Assembly: GCA_029858245.1 (NCBI GenBank)
Contig: JAOUFL010000062.1
Location: 1-10,735, forward strand
DNA: 10,735 nt
Direction: 5' to 3'
Source: Candidatus Zixiibacteriota bacterium
Lineage (GTDB): Bacteria > Zixibacteria > MSB-5A5 > RBG-16-43-9
The notes under the pieces were generated by a model. It did no database searches, was not told the origin of the DNA, and worked only from the letters and a program-made list of their open reading frames with translations. Shown one piece after another: positions 6,327 through 10,735 of this stretch. Each line of letters begins with the position of its first letter. Position 1 is the stretch's first letter. Made by a program: the position numbers and the translations under genes.

Positions 6327-7019
6327 TTGAGAGATAAAAGGTTAGTTTTGAAAGCTGAAGGTATCTGGAGAAGTTTTCAAACAGGCGCGGGAACTCTTGA
6401 CGTATTAAAAGGTGTAGATTTAGAAATATACCAGGGTGAGGTCGTGGCTATAGTGGGTCCATCAGGCTCGGGAAAAAGCACATTACTTAATATCCTGGGA
6501 GGTCTGGACAGACCAAGTCAAGGTTCTGTCAGGCTGGATTCAATCGATGTTTTCTCATTGAATGATAAAGAGTTAGCCGGTTTCAGGAATAGAACCATTA
6601 GCTTTATTTTCCAGTTCCATCACCTGCTTCCTGAATTCTCTGCCCTGGAAAATGTTATGTTACCGGGATATATTGCCAGGGAGAATTTAAAGACAACAAA
6701 AGATAAGGCATTAAAAATGTTAGATGAAGTTGGGCTTTCTGAGAGGGTTGAGCACAAACCGGGTGAACTCTCCGGTGGAGAGCAGCAAAGGGTAGCAGTT
6801 GCCAGGGCTCTGATCAACGAGCCCACTATAATATTTGCCGATGAGCCTTCTGGGAATTTAGACAAAAATATGGCGGAAAGTTTGCATAACCTGATCACGG
6901 GACTTAATCGGAATAAAGAGCAGACTTTTATCATTGCTACGCATAATTTTGAGCTGGCTCAAAGAGCCCAACGTATATTAAGATTGGAAGGCGGTAAGAT
7001 AGAGCCGTATAAAATTTAA
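6327..7019 (+). CDS. lolD: Lipoprotein-releasing system ATP-binding protein LolD
   Basis: A 230-residue ABC ATPase with every nucleotide-binding motif: Walker A GPSGSGKST (44-52), the Q-loop in FQFHHLLPEFSALENV (Gln96), signature LSGGEQQRVAVARAL (148-162), Walker B IIFADEP (168-174, Asp172 and Glu173) and the switch His206 in ATHNFE. The FQFHHLLPEF run is typical of LolD rather than of the related MacB or FtsE ATPases. It would power lipoprotein release by the permease encoded upstream, at the cytoplasmic face of the inner membrane. I prefer the TTG at 6327 because GGAGG lies at the right distance. In-frame TTG codons at 6309 and 6348 are alternatives and change only a few N-terminal residues. 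The gap to mcsA is 21 bases, so lolD probably leads an operon with the stress-protease genes. Confidence 0.92.
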   Translation: MRDKRLVLKAEGIWRSFQTGAGTLDVLKGVDLEIYQGEVVAIVGPSGSGKSTLLNILGGLDRPSQGSVRLDSIDVFSLNDKELAGFRNRTISFIFQFHHLLPEFSALENVMLPGYIARENLKTTKDKALKMLDEVGLSERVEHKPGELSGGEQQRVAVARALINEPTIIFADEPSGNLDKNMAESLHNLITGLNRNKEQTFIIATHNFELAQRAQRILRLEGGKIEPYKI

Positions 7020-7040
7020 AGTTTTGCAAAGAGATTAATC

Positions 7041-7553
7041 ATGCTTTGTGATGATTGTAAAAATAACAACGCTACCATTCAGGTAACCCAGATAATAAAC
7101 AACGATAAGATGACCTTAAACCTCTGCCAGAAATGTGCGGAGAAAAGGGGCTTTCGGAGTCCTTTTGAGGGAGTGCCATTTCCCTTAGCCGAGTTTTTGT
7201 CAAGCATGATTACAGCAAGCGCCAAAACCGGGGATAAACCTCATACCAAAACCGTAATAGAAACCAGATGTCCCGGTTGTGGAATGAGTTTTACCGAGTT
7301 TGCCCAAAAAGGTAGATTGGGGTGTGGGGGTTGTTATAAAGCTTTCAGGCCACAGTTAAAAGACCTATTGAGAAAGATACATGGGTCTGACAGCCATCGG
7401 GGTAAAATACCCAACCTTCCAGGTAAAGAAATGACACATCTCCGGGAGGAGAGAAAATTACAGGAAGAGCTAAAGAAGGCAATTGAAGAGGAAAATTTTG
7501 AGATGGCCGCCCGGATAAGGGATAAAATCAAAGGTTTACAGACAGAGAAATAA
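7041..7553 (+). CDS. mcsA: McsA, zinc-binding activator of the protein-arginine kinase McsB
   Basis: A 170-residue protein with four CxxC pairs: Cys3/Cys6, Cys29/Cys32, Cys77/Cys80 (RCPGCGMSF) and Cys95/Cys98 (GCGGCYKAF). These are the zinc-binding pattern of McsA. The C-terminal stretch of about 135-168 is a UVR-type helical motif (EEENFEMAARIRDKIKGL) also found in UvrB and in the ClpC middle domain. KIHGSDSHRGKIPNLPG matches the conserved McsA block before that motif. In Bacillus McsA binds McsB and stimulates its kinase activity; the same role is inferred here from the adjacent mcsB and clpC. The ATG at 7041 places the first CxxC at once, as in known McsA proteins. The mcsB start lies two bases after the TAA, a sign of translational coupling. 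Size and motifs look complete. Confidence 0.93.
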   Translation: MLCDDCKNNNATIQVTQIINNDKMTLNLCQKCAEKRGFRSPFEGVPFPLAEFLSSMITASAKTGDKPHTKTVIETRCPGCGMSFTEFAQKGRLGCGGCYKAFRPQLKDLLRKIHGSDSHRGKIPNLPGKEMTHLREERKLQEELKKAIEEENFEMAARIRDKIKGLQTEK

Positions 7554-7555
7554 AA

Positions 7556-8608
7556 ATGTTTGAGGAATTAATAAAAAAGCCTGCTGCCTGGTTGACAGGC
7601 GAGGGAAAAAATTCAGAGATAGTTTTATCCAGCCGGGTTAGATTAGCCAGGAATATATCAAGCATCCCATTCCCTTCAGTAGCCATACCCGAAGAGAGGG
7701 AAAAGATAATCTCTTTTGTGAATAAAGCCGTCCAGAAAAGTTCTTTCTTGAATGGTGGTAAAGTTCATAATTCTTCTGAAATTCCCAAGCTGGATAAAGA
7801 TTTTCTTGTCGAAAGACATCTGGTCAGTCCTGAGTTTATGCGAGGCAGTAATAACAAGGCTTTATATATCGGTGAAGAAGAGAAAATCAGCCTGATGATA
7901 AATGAAGAGGACCACGTCAGAATTCAAGCTCTTAATTCCGGACTGGAGATAAAGAGTACTTTCGAGCTCGCTGACAAAGTAGATACCGAGCTTTCCAATA
8001 CACTGGAATTCAATTTCGATCCGGATTTTGGCTATCTGACATCCTGTCCGACAAATGCAGGGACAGGTATGAGGGCATCGGTACTTATTCATCTTCCGGG
8101 GCTGGTTTTAACCAAGGAGATAGAAAACGTTATATCCCAGGTAACCAAGCTGGGCTTGACCGTCAGGGGGTTTTACGGAGAAGGCTCTGATGTTTTAGGT
8201 AATCTCTTTCAAATATCCAATCAGACCACATTGGGAAAGTCAGAGGAGGATTTAATTGAGAGTCTGGAAAAGGTGACAAATCAGATCATAGAGTATGAGA
8301 ACAATTCCCGAAAGACCCTTTACAGTGAGGCAAAAGAGCAAATAGAAGATAAGATCTGGAGAGCATTCGGTATCTTACGGAGTGCCAGAGTGATAACCTC
8401 TACTGAGGTAACCAATCTTCTTTCTGCACTCAGGCTTGGTCTGGGGATGGGAACCATAAAGGAGATACCTTTAGGTTTGATCAATCAAATTTTACTCATC
8501 TCTTTCCCGGCTCATCTGCAGAAATATCTTAATAAAGAGATGGAACCGAACGAAAGAGATATACTGAGGGCTGAGCTGATCAGGGAAAAATTAAAAAGCT
8601 CGATTTAA
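7556..8608 (+). CDS. mcsB: Protein-arginine kinase McsB
   Basis: A 350-residue member of the phosphagen-kinase fold that phosphorylates arginine side chains on proteins. Phospho-arginine marks substrates for ClpC-ClpP in Bacillus. Nucleotide-binding and catalytic elements are present: SSRVRLARN (25-33), NEEDHVRIQ (116-124, with the acidic pair Glu117-Glu118), Cys164 in LTSCPTNAGTG followed by Arg173, and RGFYGEG (204-210, Glu209) leading to ISNQTTLG. The C-terminal RDILRAELIR (334-343) carries the RDxxRA motif, reported in McsB to form a phospho-arginine-binding pocket. This separates it from creatine and arginine kinases. There is no sign of truncation against the usual size of about 350-363 residues. 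The start ATG is two bases after mcsA. clpC follows after 75 bases. Confidence 0.95.
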   Translation: MFEELIKKPAAWLTGEGKNSEIVLSSRVRLARNISSIPFPSVAIPEEREKIISFVNKAVQKSSFLNGGKVHNSSEIPKLDKDFLVERHLVSPEFMRGSNNKALYIGEEEKISLMINEEDHVRIQALNSGLEIKSTFELADKVDTELSNTLEFNFDPDFGYLTSCPTNAGTGMRASVLIHLPGLVLTKEIENVISQVTKLGLTVRGFYGEGSDVLGNLFQISNQTTLGKSEEDLIESLEKVTNQIIEYENNSRKTLYSEAKEQIEDKIWRAFGILRSARVITSTEVTNLLSALRLGLGMGTIKEIPLGLINQILLISFPAHLQKYLNKEMEPNERDILRAELIREKLKSSI

Positions 8609-8618
8609 AAATTAACTT

Positions 8619-8652
8619 TGATTTCTCGGGGATAGCACTTAAATTGAAATCA
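8619..8652. promoter_or_regulatory. Weak inverted repeat in the mcsB-clpC gap, possible regulatory site
   Basis: TGATTTC (8619-8625) and GAAATCA (8646-8652) are perfect seven-base arms separated by 20 bases. They lie 32-65 bases before the clpC start, so this could be an operator or an mRNA structure. It is not a CtsR heptad repeat or a full CIRCE element, and no convincing -35/-10 pair was found. Chance is a real alternative. Confidence 0.25.
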
Positions 8653-8683
8653 GATAACGTATTTTAAATGGACGGAGAGAATT

Positions 8684-10735
8684 ATGAACGAGATGTTCTC
8701 GGAAAAAGCCAGGAAGGTAGTGGAATTCGCCAGGGATGAAGCCACCAGGCTTAGACATGATTATATCGGAACTGAGCATCTCCTGCTGGGTATAATCAGA
8801 GTGGGAGAGGGGAAAGCAGTCGAAATCCTCACCGACATTGGAATAGACCTGGTGGAGCTCAAACAATCAGTTGAGGATGTAGTCCAGCCTTCTGGTGGTA
8901 CTATGACCATGGGGCAGCTTCCCTTAACTGCGAGAGCGAAAAAGACTCTGGAGATATCCGGGCAGGAGGCCAGGGCTATGAAATCCAAGGAGATTGATAC
9001 GGAGCATATACTTTTAGCTCTGCTGAGGGATGAGGAAGGAGTAGCTGCTCAGGTTCTCTCTATGTATGATATCGATTATAAGGAAGCGTATGAGGAGTTA
9101 AAAAGCATTCAATCCGGGAAGCCCTCCTCTTATGGAAGGAAGAGGAAAAAGAGTAAAACTCCGGCTTTAGACCATTTTGGCAGAGATTTAACTGAGCTGG
9201 CTCGCAAGGGTAAGCTGGATCCCATAATCGGAAGGGAGAGCGAGATAGAACGTGTTTCACAGATACTTTCCCGTAGGAAGAAAAACAATCCGGTATTGAT
9301 TGGAGAGCCCGGAGTGGGTAAAACGGCTATAGCTGAGGGCTTAGCCCAGAAGATCGTTGAAGGAAAGGTTCCTCAGACCCTGGAAAATAAACGGATCGTT
9401 ACCCTGGATATGGCTTCCCTGGTTGCCGGTACAAAATACAGGGGACAGTTTGAGGAACGGATGAAAGCAGTAATGAATGAAATCGTAAGCTCCAAAGACG
9501 TGATAATATTCATTGACGAGCTTCATACCATTGTCGGGGCTGGTGGAGCAGAAGGGTCTCTGGACGCTTCCAACATCTTCAAACCCACCCTTTCGAGGGG
9601 AGAGGTTCAGTGTATCGGTGCAACCACTCTTAACGAATACAGGAAATATATAGAGAAAGATGGTGCTCTGGAAAGAAGGTTTCAAATCGTAATGGTGGAT
9701 CCCCCGACTACTAAAGATACTGTAAAGATCCTGCAGGGTCTCAAACAGAAATACGAGGAACATCACAAGATAAAGATAACCGATGAGGCTATAGAAACTG
9801 CAGTTAAGCTTTCAGACAGGTATGTTTCGGGTAAGTTCCAGCCGGATAAAGCCCTGGATGTAATAGACGAAGCTGGTTCAAAAGCACATCTATCCACCTA
9901 TACCAAACCGCCTGAATTCGGTGAGATAGAACAAAAGATTCTGGAATTGCAGAAAGAGAAGGATTTATCAGTCAAAAATCAGGAGTTCGAAAAAGCAGCA
10001 CAGCTAAGGGATGAGCTGAAATTCAAAAAGGATGAGCTGGAGGCTGATAAGAGAAAATGGGAGGAGGAGAAAAGCAAAGAGGTAGTAGTCTTAACCGATG
10101 ATGATATTGCAGAGGTAGTATCCAAGATGACCGGGATACCGGTTTTCAGGCTGGAGGAAAAAGAGTCCAAGAAGCTGTTGAGAATGGAAGAGGAGCTGAA
10201 GAAAAGAATTGTAGGGCAGGATGAGGCTGTTACCGCCATTACCAAGGCGATCCGCAGGTCCAGAGCGGGATTGTCTGATCCCAGAAGGCCTATCGGCTCA
10301 TTTATCTTTCTGGGTCCTACAGGGGTTGGCAAGACAGAGCTTGGCCGGGCACTGGCTGCCTTTTTATTTGAGGACGAAGAGGGACAGTTAACTGAGAAAG
10401 TAAGAAGAAAGCCCTATTCAGTGGTACTCCTGGACGAGATAGAGAAAGCTCATCCGGAGGTATTTAACATTCTTCTGCAGATGTTCGATGACGGTGCTTT
10501 GACTGACAGCTTCGGTCGTAAAGTGGATTTCAAGAATACCGTGGTGATTATGACCTCAAATATGGGGACCAGAGAGATAAAATCCGGCAAAGGATTAGGA
10601 TTCCAGAAAGATGATCTGCTCTCCTCTTTTGAGCAGATGAAACAGAAGATAATGGATGAGCTGAAAAGGACCTTTAATCCTGAACTTTTAAACCGTATTG
10701 ATGAGATAATCATCTTCAAACATCTGGGTATGCAG
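8684..10735 (+). CDS. clpC: ClpC, AAA+ unfoldase of the Clp protease; 3' end off the window and internal D2 deletion
   Basis: 684 codons are present and the reading frame is open to the window edge; the family usually runs to about 810-840. Order of parts: double Clp N-domain (about 4-140); first ATPase domain with Walker A GEPGVGKT (207-214), pore loop KYRG (251-254) and Walker B IIFIDE (274-279); coiled middle domain with a UVR-like segment (about 412-468, Phe435); second ATPase domain with Walker A GPTGVGKT (544-551), Walker B VVLLDE (580-585), sensor Asn626 and Arg finger in NRIDE (671). Between the two D2 motifs the protein goes from FEDEE (562-566) straight to GQLTEKVRRKPYS. About 32 conserved residues, including DMSEY and the GYVGY pore loop, are absent while the frame is kept. 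The ATG at 8684 has GGAGAG upstream. With McsAB, ClpC would unfold arginine-phosphorylated proteins for ClpP; as read here, D2 translocation should be impaired. Confidence 0.95.
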   Translation, partial: MNEMFSEKARKVVEFARDEATRLRHDYIGTEHLLLGIIRVGEGKAVEILTDIGIDLVELKQSVEDVVQPSGGTMTMGQLPLTARAKKTLEISGQEARAMKSKEIDTEHILLALLRDEEGVAAQVLSMYDIDYKEAYEELKSIQSGKPSSYGRKRKKSKTPALDHFGRDLTELARKGKLDPIIGRESEIERVSQILSRRKKNNPVLIGEPGVGKTAIAEGLAQKIVEGKVPQTLENKRIVTLDMASLVAGTKYRGQFEERMKAVMNEIVSSKDVIIFIDELHTIVGAGGAEGSLDASNIFKPTLSRGEVQCIGATTLNEYRKYIEKDGALERRFQIVMVDPPTTKDTVKILQGLKQKYEEHHKIKITDEAIETAVKLSDRYVSGKFQPDKALDVIDEAGSKAHLSTYTKPPEFGEIEQKILELQKEKDLSVKNQEFEKAAQLRDELKFKKDELEADKRKWEEEKSKEVVVLTDDDIAEVVSKMTGIPVFRLEEKESKKLLRMEEELKKRIVGQDEAVTAITKAIRRSRAGLSDPRRPIGSFIFLGPTGVGKTELGRALAAFLFEDEEGQLTEKVRRKPYSVVLLDEIEKAHPEVFNILLQMFDDGALTDSFGRKVDFKNTVVIMTSNMGTREIKSGKGLGFQKDDLLSSFEQMKQKIMDELKRTFNPELLNRIDEIIIFKHLGMQ

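Noticed and set aside
8632..8640. CIRCE-like half site ATAGCACTT before clpC
   Set aside because: The second half (GAGTGCTAA after nine bases) is absent, so no HrcA operator is supported.
9341..9766. Long antisense open frame opposite clpC (others at 9979-10332 and 10450-10719)
   Set aside because: These are shadows of the well-supported clpC frame; their translations show no recognisable domain and they have no ribosome site of note.

Overview
The window reads as ordinary chromosome of a diderm (Gram-negative-type) bacterium. It carries a Lol lipoprotein-export permease and ATPase together with the McsA-McsB-ClpC protein-arginine-phosphorylation/proteolysis module. That module is best known from Firmicutes, but it is also found in some diderm lineages. 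This mixture, the moderate-to-low GC and the many short palindromic intergenic repeats suggest an uncultured lineage, possibly of the FCB/candidate-phylum type. That placement is inference and I cannot fix the phylum from this sequence.

Layout, all genes on the + strand. (1) Positions 2-2999 hold a succinate dehydrogenase/fumarate reductase operon: the 3' end of one membrane-anchor gene, then sdhC, sdhA and sdhB, tightly packed with 1-20 base gaps. It is followed by two hairpins, the second of which looks like its terminator. (2) A strong sigma70-type promoter (TTGACA, 17-base spacer, TATATT) then drives lysS (class II lysyl-tRNA synthetase, TTG start). lysS is followed, across an 80-base structured repeat, by a LolC/LolE-family permease. 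(3) A 225-base gap rich in palindromes and direct repeats precedes lolD, mcsA, mcsB and clpC. These four are closely spaced and probably co-transcribed; clpC runs off the right end.

How the genes work together: SdhCDAB links succinate oxidation (or fumarate reduction) to the quinone pool. LysS charges tRNA-Lys. The Lol permease and LolD extract lipoproteins from the inner membrane. McsB, activated by McsA, phosphorylates arginines on proteins to mark them for ClpC, which unfolds substrates for ClpP.

The most striking observation is in clpC. The second ATPase domain lacks about 32 residues, in frame, between Walker A and Walker B. The missing piece would contain the conserved DMSEY segment and the aromatic GYVGY pore loop. 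Everything else in the visible protein looks intact, so this is either a real, functionally drastic deletion or a sequencing/assembly collapse. I found no CRISPR array, tRNA, rRNA, transposase or prophage gene, and no clear sign of a wholly new multi-gene system.
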